From an uncultured Acidobacteriota bacterium (GTDB lineage Bacteria > Acidobacteriota > Vicinamibacteria > Vicinamibacterales > UBA8438): 8,641 nt of DNA. The stretch lies in NCBI GenBank assembly GCA_913043805.1, contig CAJWMX010000101.1:1-8641 (forward strand), given 5' to 3'. Shown here in pieces: positions 1 to 6,140 of the stretch; within the stretch, counting starts at the first letter, position 1, and each line of letters starts with the position of its first letter. Under the pieces are notes generated by a model. The model did no database searches and was not told the DNA's origin. It saw only the letters and a program-made list of their open reading frames with translations. Both the position numbers and the translations under genes were made by a program.

Positions 1-1
1 C

Positions 2-1096
2 GCCAGGCTGCTGGTGGCGAGTGCCGGCTCGCCGTGATCGTCGTATCTGCTCAACCACACGCCGGAGGGCGGTGCGATTCTGCACTACGACTATTCTCGG
101 CCGGCGTCGCTTCACGCCCAGGCGCTCGACGTCCTCGGCCCGGTGCCCGAGGCGGATGTTCCCAATTGGCGGCGAAACCGGTGGGTGGTCGACGGGCTTC
201 TCGATGTCGCGATGCCCGAGGTGGATCCTGATGTCGTGGTGCTCTGGCTGAGCGACCCCGACACGACAGCGCACCGCCATGGCGTCGGGCATCAGCGGAT
301 GAGTGAAGCTCTGTTCTATCTGGACGCCGAACTGGACCGCATCCAGGCGTGGCTGTCCGCCGAGGGCCGGCTCGAGTCGACCAACATCTGGGTGACGTCC
401 GACCACGGGTTCTCCGAGCACACCGGGGCCGTTGATCTGGACGCGTTGCTCGAGCCGTTCCAACGGACGCTCGACGATGGGACCCTTCGCATCGTGGCCG
501 GGGCCGGTGCCATCTATGTCCGCGATGGTGACGAGGCGACCATACGCCAGATCGTTGACGTCCTGCAGGTCACCGAAGGTGTCGGGGCCGTGTTCACCGG
601 CGCGGCCACGCCCGGAGATGCCGCCGGCGCCATTCCCGGCACCCTGTCTTTCGACGTCGCTCGCTGGGGGCATCCGCGGGCGTCCCAGGTGCTCTTCTCG
701 GCCGATTGGACCGACCAGCCCGGCGCCTATGGGCTGCCCGGAACCTCAGCGCAGGGGGGCGTGGCTGGGCACGGCACGACGAGTCCGTTCGACATCCACA
801 ATCCATTGGTGGCGGCCGGCCCCGATCTGAAGAGCGGCGCCATCGTGGACGTCCCGAGCAGTAACGTCGACCTGGCGCCGACGCTGCTGCATCTCCGGGG
901 CATCGAAGCCCCCGAGACCATGGACGGTCGTGTGTTGCTCGAAGCGCTCGACGCCGGGCCGGATCCCGATTCGGTGGTCGTCGCCGTCGATCAGGCGCGG
1001 ATGTCGCGCGACGATGGCGCCTATGCGGTGACGGCGGCGACCTCATCGGCGGGCGACGCGACCTACCTCGACTACACGATCGTGGAACGGCCGTGA
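2..1096 (+). pseudogene. Alkaline-phosphatase-superfamily phosphodiesterase / nucleotide pyrophosphatase, 5' end outside window, in-frame TGA
   Basis: The reading frame encodes the C-terminal part of a metal-dependent phosphodiesterase of the alkaline phosphatase superfamily (type I phosphodiesterase/nucleotide pyrophosphatase group). Metal-ligand motifs are visible: D-x-D-T-T-A-H-R-H-G near 255-285, S-D-H-G-F near 395-410, and A-G-H-G-T near 768-780. These match the two-zinc site of the family. The nucleophile Thr/Ser region would lie left of the window. Codons 2-34 (ARLLVASAGSP) and 38 onward (SSYLLNHTPEGG) read as one homologous segment interrupted by TGA at 35-37, where a Gly codon (GGA) would fit, so a single substitution is likely. 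The longest uninterrupted piece could start at GTG 143, but that is inside the domain and has no convincing ribosome binding site. The stop overlaps the GTG of the next gene (GTGA), suggesting a former operon. A sequencing error is the alternative to real decay. The physiological substrate cannot be told. Confidence 0.8.
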
Positions 1097-1902
1097 TCAC
1101 GACGCTGGCCGGGGCCCCTGCGTCGCCGCTCGGGCTGGCCGCGATTCCCGATCAGCAGCGCGCCTGCGTGGCCCGCGGGTTCGAGGCGTGGATCAACTAC
1201 TTCTTCTTCTATTCCGTCGGTTATCGCCCGATGCTCGGCGGGCTGGCGCCGCTCCTGCGGCGTCGGCGCGAGGCGCTCATCGTCTCCACCGGGTCGGGCT
1301 CACGCCAGGCGGCCGGACTCGAACGGGCGCGACGTCAGACGACGCGGCGGCTCGGAGTCGAGCAGAACGAGCTGTTCTTCGCCGAATACGTGAACGGCTC
1401 CGACCCGCCGGGCGCGGTGTTCGGCCCCGACGGGGTGCTGGCGACGCTGACTCGATGGCGAGAGGAGGGGCAGATCCGGTATGTCGGCGCGACCACCCAC
1501 GATCGCTCCCTGGCGGTCCGGTTGCTTCGCGACGACCGGGTCGACGTGCTGATGTAGCGCTACAACATGGCGCATCGGAAGGAGGAGGACGAGGTGTTCC
1601 AGGAGGCGGTGGAGGCGGGTGTGCCGGTGGTCGCGTTCACCGCCACGCGCTGGCGGACGTTGCTTGCCGGCCATGCCGACTGGGATCGGTCCCCTCCCAC
1701 GGCGGCCGATTGTTACCGCTTTGCCCTGTCGGCGCCGGCGGTCGAGGTCGTGCTCACCGCGCCACGTACCACCCGCGAGCTTCGAGGGAACCTGGAGGCG
1801 CTGGTTCGCCCGGGTGTCACTGCGGCCGAGCGCCGCGAGTGGTGCCAGCTCGGCGATCTCGTCTATAGCGAGACGCACCGCTTCGAGACCGCCTACCCTT
1901 AG
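1093..1902 (+). pseudogene. Aldo/keto reductase-family protein with internal amber codon
   Basis: The frame encodes about 269 residues of a TIM-barrel aldo/keto reductase-like protein, split by TAG at 1555-1557 with the same frame continuing to the TAG at 1900-1902. Family signatures lie on both sides of the break: R-W-R-E-E-G-Q-I-R-Y-V-G-A-T-T-H-D before it, and R-Y-N-M-A-H-R-K and V-V-A-F-T-A-T-R-W after it. The C-terminal pattern V-L-T-A-P-R-T is typical of the cofactor-binding end. The usual Asp-Tyr-Lys-His tetrad is not recognisable: the Asp site reads F-F-F, the Lys site reads S-T-G, and the His site reads F-F-A-E-Y. This may mark a divergent subgroup that is not a standard NADPH reductase. 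The start is GTG at 1093, overlapping the upstream stop; no strong ribosome binding site is seen. ATG 1567 could restart translation but would give only a half barrel. Decay by one substitution is the simplest reading. Confidence 0.8.
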
Positions 1903-1919
1903 TCCCGCCCGGCGAGCGT

Positions 1920-2407
<488 letters not shown>

Positions 2408-2447
2408 CGGAAGCGAGACGGCGAAATTTTGCCGCCGTACGCCTCTC

Positions 2448-2777
2448 TCACGCGCCGACGATGCCGGCGACCGCCGCCGACAGCCGCACCCACTGTTCGG
2501 TTTCCTCCGCCAGCTGTCGTTCCCCGCGGCTCGTCAGCTCGTAGAACTTGGCCTGCCGGTTGTTCTCCGACTTTCCCCAGGTTGCCCGCACCCATCCCTG
2601 CTGCTCCAGCCGGTGGAGCGCCGGATAGAGCGACCCCTGGTTCACTTGCAATACGTCCTCGGACATCTGCTGGATGCGCTGGGAGATGCCCCATCCATGG
2701 CGCGGTCCGGTCGACAGCGTCTTGAGGATGAGCAGATCCAAGGTCCCCTGCAGCAGATCGGATCGTGTCTTCGCCAC
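2448..2777 (-). CDS. PadR-family transcriptional regulator
   Basis: This 109-residue protein is a complete PadR-type repressor with a winged helix-turn-helix DNA-binding domain. Hallmarks are the N-terminal D-L-L-Q-G-T-L-D-L-L-I-L-K, G-P-R-H-G-W-G-I-S-Q-R-I, N-Q-G-S-L-Y-P-A-L-H-R-L-E-Q-Q-G-W-V, and a wing followed by an R-Q-A-K-F-Y-E-L-T-S-R-G-E-R-Q-L segment. The length is normal for the short acidobacterial type, which often sits beside and controls ABC/ADOP permease genes. The start is GTG at 2777, supported by AGGAG about 8 bases upstream (CTAGGAGAAAAGG before GTG). A perfect 8-bp inverted repeat ends 18 bp upstream of the start and is a likely autoregulatory operator. The gene now directly precedes a truncated ABC ATPase, so its natural target operon is probably broken. 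The ligand is unknown. Confidence 0.93.
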   Translation of the reverse strand: MAKTRSDLLQGTLDLLILKTLSTGPRHGWGISQRIQQMSEDVLQVNQGSLYPALHRLEQQGWVRATWGKSENNRQAKFYELTSRGERQLAEETEQWVRLSAAVAGIVGA

Positions 2778-2794
2778 CCTTTTCTCCTAGATGT

Positions 2795-2823
2795 TCTACA
2801 AGGGTTGCCTGGTCTCTTGTAGA
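2795..2823 (-). promoter_or_regulatory. Perfect inverted repeat upstream of padR-like gene, candidate PadR operator
   Basis: TCTACAAG (2795-2802) and CTTGTAGA (2816-2823) form a perfect 8-bp inverted repeat with a 13-bp spacer. It lies just upstream of the ribosome binding site of the PadR gene. A TTGACA -35-like hexamer lies next to it on the minus strand (2830-2825), but no good -10 is seen at 17-18 bp. Spaced palindromes are usual for dimeric PadR repressors, so autoregulation is likely; this is inference. Confidence 0.55.
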
Positions 2824-2868
2824 TTGTCAAGGGAAGGTGGGTTTTTGGGGTTGATCTCCGCCGGATCC

Positions 2869-2888
2869 AGTGCTGATTTGTCAGCACT
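2869..2888 (+). promoter_or_regulatory. Perfect palindrome upstream of blaI-like gene, candidate BlaI operator
   Basis: AGTGCTGA (2869-2876) and TCAGCACT (2881-2888) are perfect 8-bp arms around TTTG. Weaker symmetry extends outward (ATCC left, CTGGAT right). The site ends 28 bp before the BlaI start codon, where a repressor could block the promoter of the BlaI-M56 pair. BlaI/MecI repressors bind palindromes of this size as dimers and usually repress their own operon. The sequence is not the staphylococcal TACA/TGTA operator, so the match is by size and position only. Confidence 0.5.
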
Positions 2889-2916
2889 GCTGGATTCTTA
2901 GCATGCTGGAGACGCC

Positions 2917-3306
2917 ATGCCAAAGTCATCCCACCATCAGCTAGCCCGCCGCGAACGCCAGATCATGGAGATCGTCTACCGGTTAGGCCGGGCGAGCGCG
3001 GCGGAGGTTCGCGAGGCGATGCCGGATCCGCCCAGCTACTCGGCGGTTCGAGCGCACCTTCGCATCCTCGAGGAGAGGGGACACCTGACTCACGCGCGAG
3101 AAAGGGCGAGGTATGTCTTCTGTCCGACGGTCGCGCCGGACCGCGCCCGGAGGTCCGCGCTGAAGCAGGTGGTGCAGACGTTCTTTGACGGCTCGGCCGA
3201 GGATGCCGTGGCGGCGTTGCTCGACATGTCGCAATCGAAACTCACGCCGGAGGATCTGGACCGCTTGTCCGGTCTGATCGACCAGGCCCGGAAGGAAGGA
3301 CGATGA
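2917..3306 (+). CDS. BlaI/MecI/CopY-family transcriptional repressor
   Basis: This complete 129-residue protein is a BlaI-type penicillinase-repressor-family regulator. The N-terminal winged helix runs from about residue 9 to 70: R-R-E-R-Q-I-M-E-I-V-Y, a second helix A-S-A-A-E-V-R-E-A-M, and the recognition helix S-Y-S-A-V-R-A-H-L-R-I-L-E-E-R-G-H-L. The helical C-terminal dimerisation part follows (F-F-D-G-S-A-E-D-A to L-T-P-E-D-L-D-R-L). The start is ATG 2917 with GGAG six bases upstream. The TGA stop overlaps the ATG of the M56 gene (ATGA), the standard regulator-sensor operon. In working systems the M56 membrane protease inactivates the repressor when a signal arrives. Here the partner is truncated, so this repressor may now be permanently active. 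Its current targets are unknown. Confidence 0.92.
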   Translation: MPKSSHHQLARRERQIMEIVYRLGRASAAEVREAMPDPPSYSAVRAHLRILEERGHLTHARERARYVFCPTVAPDRARRSALKQVVQTFFDGSAEDAVAALLDMSQSKLTPEDLDRLSGLIDQARKEGR

Positions 3307-3571
3307 CCATGGAGCTCATGCAACTGAACGGCGGCGTCGAGATCTGGCTGACCGTGCTTGGAGAGACGACGCTGAGAGTGTCGCTCGTCCTGCTGCTCGC
3401 CGCAGCGGTGGTGCTGTTCCTGAAGAGCTCGACCGCGACACTCCGGCACTTCGTCTGGGCCGTGGCCCTTGGCGGCGCCCTTATGTTGCCGGTGGCGGCG
3501 GGCCTGTTGCCCGCCGTGCAGGTGCCGCTCCCGTTCTTCGACGTGGCGCCCGCAGGCTCGGCCGGCAATCG
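3303..3571 (+). pseudogene. M56 (BlaR1-like) sensor protease, N-terminal fragment
   Basis: About 85-90 residues match the start of an M56/BlaR1-type membrane protease. Two hydrophobic segments are visible: residues about 20-40 (R-V-S-L-V-L-L-L-A-A-A-V-V-L-F-L) and about 48-70. They are linked by S-S-T-A-T-L-R-H-F-V-W, the usual A-x-L-R-H-x-V-W motif of this family. The HExxH zinc-protease motif and the sensor domain are absent. The frame stops at 3617 (104 codons), after homology has been lost around 3560-3590. The next recognisable sequence is the end of an unrelated permease in another frame, so a deletion or rearrangement removed several hundred codons. The start ATG overlaps the BlaI stop; a second ATG lies two codons downstream. 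The fragment cannot be a working protease. Confidence 0.83.
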
Positions 3572-3847
3572 CATGCCCCGCGCGACCCTGAGTGGGTCGA
3601 ACTTGCCGACGAGCTGAGCGGCGTGCTCAGCCTGACGCTGGTTGGCGCCGGTCTGGCGGTGGGGATGGTTGCCGCGCTGGTGCTCGGTCGCGGCCTCCGG
3701 ACGCTCCTCTATGGCGTGGCGCCCAACGACCCGGCCACGCTGGTCGCGGCACCCTTGGTACTGGCCGCCGTATGCGCGGTCGCGTGCGTTTTGCCGGCTC
3801 GGCGCGCCGCCCGGATCGACCCGACTACCGCCCTGCGGGCGGACTGA
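3572..3847 (+). pseudogene. MacB/FtsX-like (ADOP-type) permease, C-terminal fragment
   Basis: The frame carries the last 80 or so residues of an ABC permease of the MacB/FtsX superfamily, probably the ADOP type. It shows a transmembrane segment (L-T-L-V-G-A-G-L-A-V-G-M-V-A-A-L-V-L-G), the loop L-L-Y-G-V-A-P-N-D-P, a second transmembrane segment, and the canonical tail P-A-R-R-A-A-R-I-D-P-T-T-A-L-R-A-D before TGA. The family's N-terminal membrane segment and large periplasmic domain are absent. The left boundary is approximate: P-R-D-P-E-W-V-E-L may still be permease sequence, but it weakens upstream of 3600. GTG 3623 would be the first start codon but lacks a ribosome binding site. The fragment is spliced onto an M56 gene start in a different frame. 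It could be a lost half of either permease head found at 4821 or 5047, but this cannot be shown from sequence. Confidence 0.83.
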
Positions 3848-3852
3848 CGACG

Positions 3853-4737
3853 CTACTTGCCGTCCACGACCTCATTGCTGAGCGTGCCGACGCCCATGAC
3901 CTCGACCTCGTAGGTGTCGCCCGCGCTCATCGCCTGGGTGTTGCCCATCGTGCCGGACCAGATCAGGTCGCCCGGTTCGAGGGTCACGTAGCGCGAGATG
4001 TAGCTCAGCATGTGCGCCATGTTGAAGATCAGATCGCTGCTGTTGCCCCGTTGACGCTCTTCCCCGTTGAGGCGTCCGATGATTTCCAGGTTCGTCCGAT
4101 CGAGACCTGAGACGAGAACCGGCCCCACGGCGTTGAAGCCACGCGATCCTTTGGCCCGGACCCACTGGATGTCGTTGGCCTGCCACACCCGCTCGCTGAC
4201 ATCGTTTCCGGCGGTGACGCCGAAGATGTAGTCGGCGGCCTCCTCGAGCGGCACGTTCTCGGCCCGCTTGCCGACCACTGAGACCAACTCGGCTTCGTAG
4301 TGCAGGTCGGTCGACTCGGCTGGGCGGACGATGGGGTCCTCCGGGCCCACGATCGAGTTGGCCGGCACGATGAACATGCCCGGCTCTTCAGCCGGCTCAC
4401 CGGTGATGTGGCTGCGGAAGTTGAACGCCGTCATCAGGACCAGATCGGGGTCGACTGGCGCCTCCAGCTTGACGTCGGCGCGTTGCACCTCCACGCCGGT
4501 CAACGACGGCTCGAGATACGGCGCGTCGCTCAGCTGGAGAATTGTCTCGCCCTCGAGGACGCCCCATGAGGTGTCACCACCCTGGGAGTAGCGGACGAAC
4601 TGCCCCGAGCTGGTGTCGATCGGCGTCTGGGCGGGCTGCGCCGCCTCGACCGGCTCGGACGACGGCGCCGGGGCGCTACAGCCGGCGAGGACGAGCGCCG
4701 ACAGGGACAGGGTCGCGACGAAGGTGTGGGTGCGCAT
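3853..4737 (-). CDS. Predicted lipoprotein of the fumarylacetoacetate hydrolase (FAH) fold
   Basis: This intact 294-residue protein joins a lipoprotein signal peptide to an FAH-fold catalytic domain. The signal has R-T-H, a hydrophobic core and the lipobox L17-A18-G19-C20, followed by a Ser/Pro/Glu-rich linker of about 25 residues. The FAH domain shows the usual metal-binding set: E148 and E150 (H-Y-E-A-E-L), D179 (G-N-D-V-S-E-R) and K196-G197. H110 (F-R-S-H) sits in the lid region. The C-terminal signature L-x-P-G-D-L-I-W-S-G-T-M-G and the G-x-G-x-L-S-N-E-V end are present. Family members hydrolyse or decarboxylate acyl-pyruvate-type compounds, nearly always in the cytoplasm; this one should be membrane-anchored outside it. 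The substrate is unknown. The start is ATG 4737; only a weak GGGG precedes it. It diverges from the permease head at 4821 and converges with the permease tail at 3847. Confidence 0.9.
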   Translation of the reverse strand: MRTHTFVATLSLSALVLAGCSAPAPSSEPVEAAQPAQTPIDTSSGQFVRYSQGGDTSWGVLEGETILQLSDAPYLEPSLTGVEVQRADVKLEAPVDPDLVLMTAFNFRSHITGEPAEEPGMFIVPANSIVGPEDPIVRPAESTDLHYEAELVSVVGKRAENVPLEEAADYIFGVTAGNDVSERVWQANDIQWVRAKGSRGFNAVGPVLVSGLDRTNLEIIGRLNGEERQRGNSSDLIFNMAHMLSYISRYVTLEPGDLIWSGTMGNTQAMSAGDTYEVEVMGVGTLSNEVVDGK

Positions 4738-4786
4738 CCCCGAATCGTATGCCCGGGTCGGCGGCCTCGCAACCGATTTCCCGCCG

Positions 4787-4813
4787 GGAACCTCCCGGGC
4801 CTGACACCGTCTA
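4787..4813 (+). promoter_or_regulatory. ECF-sigma-like promoter (GGAAC, 16 bp, CGTCTA)
   Basis: GGAAC (4787-4791) is followed by exactly 16 bp and CGTCTA (4808-4813), the classic layout of ECF sigma promoters. The expected transcription start would fall at or next to the ATG at 4821, and no Shine-Dalgarno sequence is seen, so the transcript could be leaderless. A short inverted repeat (CCGGGA-ACC-TCCCGG, 4784-4798) overlaps the -35 element. This is a motif match only. Confidence 0.4.
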
Positions 4814-4820
4814 GTCAGCT

Positions 4821-4940
4821 ATGCGGCAATTCAAGATCGTCGTTCGCCGGCTCTTGCGGGCGCCCGGGTTCACGGCCGTGGCCCTGCTCACTTTGGCCAT
4901 CGGGGTCGGTGCGAAAACGGCGGTGTTCACCGTGCTGAAG
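4821..4940 (+). pseudogene. ADOP/MacB-type permease, N-terminal fragment (plus strand)
   Basis: The first 40-45 codons are a clear start of an acidobacterial MacB/FtsX-like permease: R-R-L-L-R-A-P-G-F-T-A-V-A-L-L-T-L-A-I-G and then V-G-A-K-T-A-V-F, where the family normally has G-A-N-T-A-x-F. This covers the cytoplasmic N-terminus and the first transmembrane segment. After about 4940 the frame stays open to 5153 but gives a low-complexity Ser/Arg-rich tail without permease features, because the DNA there is the antisense strand of another permease head and of the LolA-like gene. The rest of the permease (periplasmic domain and three further membrane segments) is missing. The start is ATG 4821, without a Shine-Dalgarno but just after an ECF-like promoter motif. 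This is a rearranged fragment rather than a gene. Confidence 0.82.
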
Positions 4941-5047
4941 AGCGCCGTGTTGGCGCCGAGGCCGAGCGCCAGCGACGTCAGCACCACGAGCGTTCAACCC
5001 CTTACTTTCAGCAGGACCCGCACGGCGTGTCGAAGATCGCGGAGCAT
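4924..5047 (-). pseudogene. ADOP/MacB-type permease, N-terminal fragment (minus strand) with in-frame TGA
   Basis: Read from ATG 5047 on the minus strand, the sequence gives M-L-R-D-L-R-H-A-V-R-V-L-L-K-V-R-G, a TGA, then T-L-V-V-L-T-S-L-A-L-G-L-G-A-N-T-A-L-F-S-T-V-N. This is the signature start of an ADOP permease, and the stop sits where Trp or Phe is usual (TGG to TGA is one base). GGAG lies just upstream of the ATG. Homology fades after about 4924, where the DNA becomes the antisense of the plus-strand permease head. The fragment is too short for standard ORF calling and is easy to miss. It lies 47 bp after the LolA-like gene on the same strand, so the two probably once formed an operon. 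It is certainly non-functional here, having both a stop and no body. Confidence 0.8.
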
Positions 5048-5073
5048 GTCTCCGCTCCTGAGGGTGGGCTCGG

Positions 5074-5092
5074 GTCGGAGCCCTTCTCCGAC
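5074..5092 (-). other. Stem-loop between LolA-like gene and permease fragment
   Basis: GTCGGAG and CTCCGAC form a perfect 7-bp stem around a 5-base loop, starting 3 bases after the LolA-like stop codon. No U-run follows on the minus strand, so it is not a textbook terminator. It could stabilise or attenuate the mRNA between two operon genes. Confidence 0.35.
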
Positions 5093-5094
5093 AA

Positions 5095-5913
5095 CTATCC
5101 GATCGGCTCGAATTCGGTCCAGGTGGTGGTTTCACCCTTGCGGGTGGTGCTGAAGAGCACGCGGACGTGGTAGTAGAGGTCCAGCTCGGACAGCAGCCAC
5201 GGCCCGCCCGGTTCAACCGGTCGCCGCTCGAGGTGACCGGTGGCGTCCGAAATGCTGCCAAGGATGCCCCACCAGAGCCGAACCCGATCGGTGAGCTCGA
5301 AGCTGACCCGCGCGACCTCGTAGGTGGCCTGGTCGATCCAGATCAGGCCGCGGGAGTTGTTCAGGGCGTGGTCGGTGCGCCGGCGCACCGGGAGCTTGCC
5401 GGGCCGAGGCTCGAACGTCAGCACGAACGTCGGTCGCCCATTCAGGTCGCGGATGCCGTCATAGCTTGCGGTATAGCGTTCGATCAGCTCATCGTCGAAC
5501 ACCATGGCGATCTCGTCGTCGTCCTCTTCCTCAGGCTCCTTGAGCGACTCCAGGAACTCTTCCCAGCGCTTGGCTTCCTCTTCCTTGTCCTCGTCGCTGA
5601 GCGGTGCCCCGTCCTTCGACAGGAGGCTCGCGAACGGCACCCCCTCGTAGGGGGCCACGGCGTAGTGCAGGAGCTCGTCGACCTTGACCTCGCCGTCACC
5701 GTCGAACTCCCGGTTCCACTGCCGCATCTGATAGCGGTAGCGGGCGCCGAAGTTCTGTTCCTGCGCCCAGGTTGATCGCTCCAGGGCCCGGTCGATGATC
5801 TGGCGGACGTCGACGTCCGGCTCGGCGGCCGGCGGGAGTGGGGCCGAGGCCAGGCCGGTCAACCCGAGGCTGACGGCGACGACGATGAGGGATGCGTAAG
5901 CGAGAGTCTTCAT
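5095..5913 (-). CDS. Exported LolA-like protein of unknown function
   Basis: This intact protein of 272 residues starts at ATG 5913, chosen over the upstream GTG 5946 because AAGGA lies six bases before it and a signal peptide follows directly (M-K-T-L-A-Y-A-S-L-I-V-V-A-V-S-L, then L-A-S-A). The mature part resembles the LolA/LolB-like 'outer membrane lipoprotein-sorting' group common in Acidobacteriota. It has R-Q-I-I-D-R-A-L-E-R near the N-terminus, a G-R-P-T-F-V-L-T-F-E-P-R-P strand pair, and the tell-tale R-G-L-I-W-I-D-Q-A-T-Y-E-V-A-R-V segment. A very acidic stretch (about residues 105-140, rich in D/E and K) forms a probable charged helix. It would act in the periplasm, perhaps binding lipid or lipoprotein. 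Its stop is 47 bp before the start of a permease fragment on the same strand, consistent with a former export operon. The exact role is not known. Confidence 0.78.
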   Translation of the reverse strand: MKTLAYASLIVVAVSLGLTGLASAPLPPAAEPDVDVRQIIDRALERSTWAQEQNFGARYRYQMRQWNREFDGDGEVKVDELLHYAVAPYEGVPFASLLSKDGAPLSDEDKEEEAKRWEEFLESLKEPEEEDDDEIAMVFDDELIERYTASYDGIRDLNGRPTFVLTFEPRPGKLPVRRRTDHALNNSRGLIWIDQATYEVARVSFELTDRVRLWWGILGSISDATGHLERRPVEPGGPWLLSELDLYYHVRVLFSTTRKGETTTWTEFEPIG

Positions 5914-6031
5914 GACGGTCCTTCGACCATGGGAGCGCCCCGGCACCCCAGAAACCCGCTTTGCCAGCTTACCCTATGTCGAGCGGCGGCTCGCCGCCAT
6001 CGAGATCCTCAGCCGGATGGACGAGCGGTGA
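5912..6031 (+). other. Unrecognised short coding-like stretch (39 codons)
   Basis: A frame from ATG 5912 to TGA 6031 encodes 39 residues ending P-Y-V-E-R-R-L-A-A-I-E-I-L-S-R-M-D-E-R, a natural-looking amphipathic helical C-terminus. The ATG overlaps the start codon of the LolA-like gene on the other strand, so the true frame may be the tail of a larger lost gene whose left end was cut near 5930-5957. Its TGA overlaps a GTG at 6028 (GTGA), as in coupled operons. I do not recognise the family. Confidence 0.3.
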
Positions 6032-6140
6032 CTCCAGGTGACCTGCGGCTGGTGGGCCGGCTCGTACGTGCGTCGGGCACCGGGGCGTTGGTCGACCCGC
6101 TTGCCGTGTATGTGGGCGGTGGTCACCCGTGCGCCGCTAG
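6028..6140 (+). other. Unrecognised 5' gene remnant
   Basis: From GTG 6028 the frame gives V-T-P-G-D-L-R-L-V-G-R-L-V-R-A-S-G-T-G-A and then L-V-D-P-L-A-V-Y-V-G-G-G. This looks like a genuine N-terminal segment coupled by GTGA to the preceding frame. After about 6140 the frame continues to 6462 only as antisense of the HEAT-type and sigma-factor loci, so the gene body is missing. The family is not recognised; the boundary at 6140 is set by the stop codon of the minus-strand gene. Confidence 0.28.

Noticed and set aside
594..1100. Long minus-strand open frame (168 codons) opposite the phosphodiesterase
   Set aside because: It is Arg/Pro/Ser-rich, has no recognisable motif, and lies antisense to a frame with clear metal-ligand motifs; typical GC-rich shadow.
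2420..2435. Quasi-palindrome CGGCGAAATTTTGCCG as a terminator for PadR
   Set aside because: Almost no loop and no U-run; more likely a feature of the deletion junction or chance.
3592..4110. Plus-strand open frame (172 codons) spanning permease tail and FAH gene
   Set aside because: It runs out of frame over the permease tail and antisense to the FAH domain; no coherent domain.
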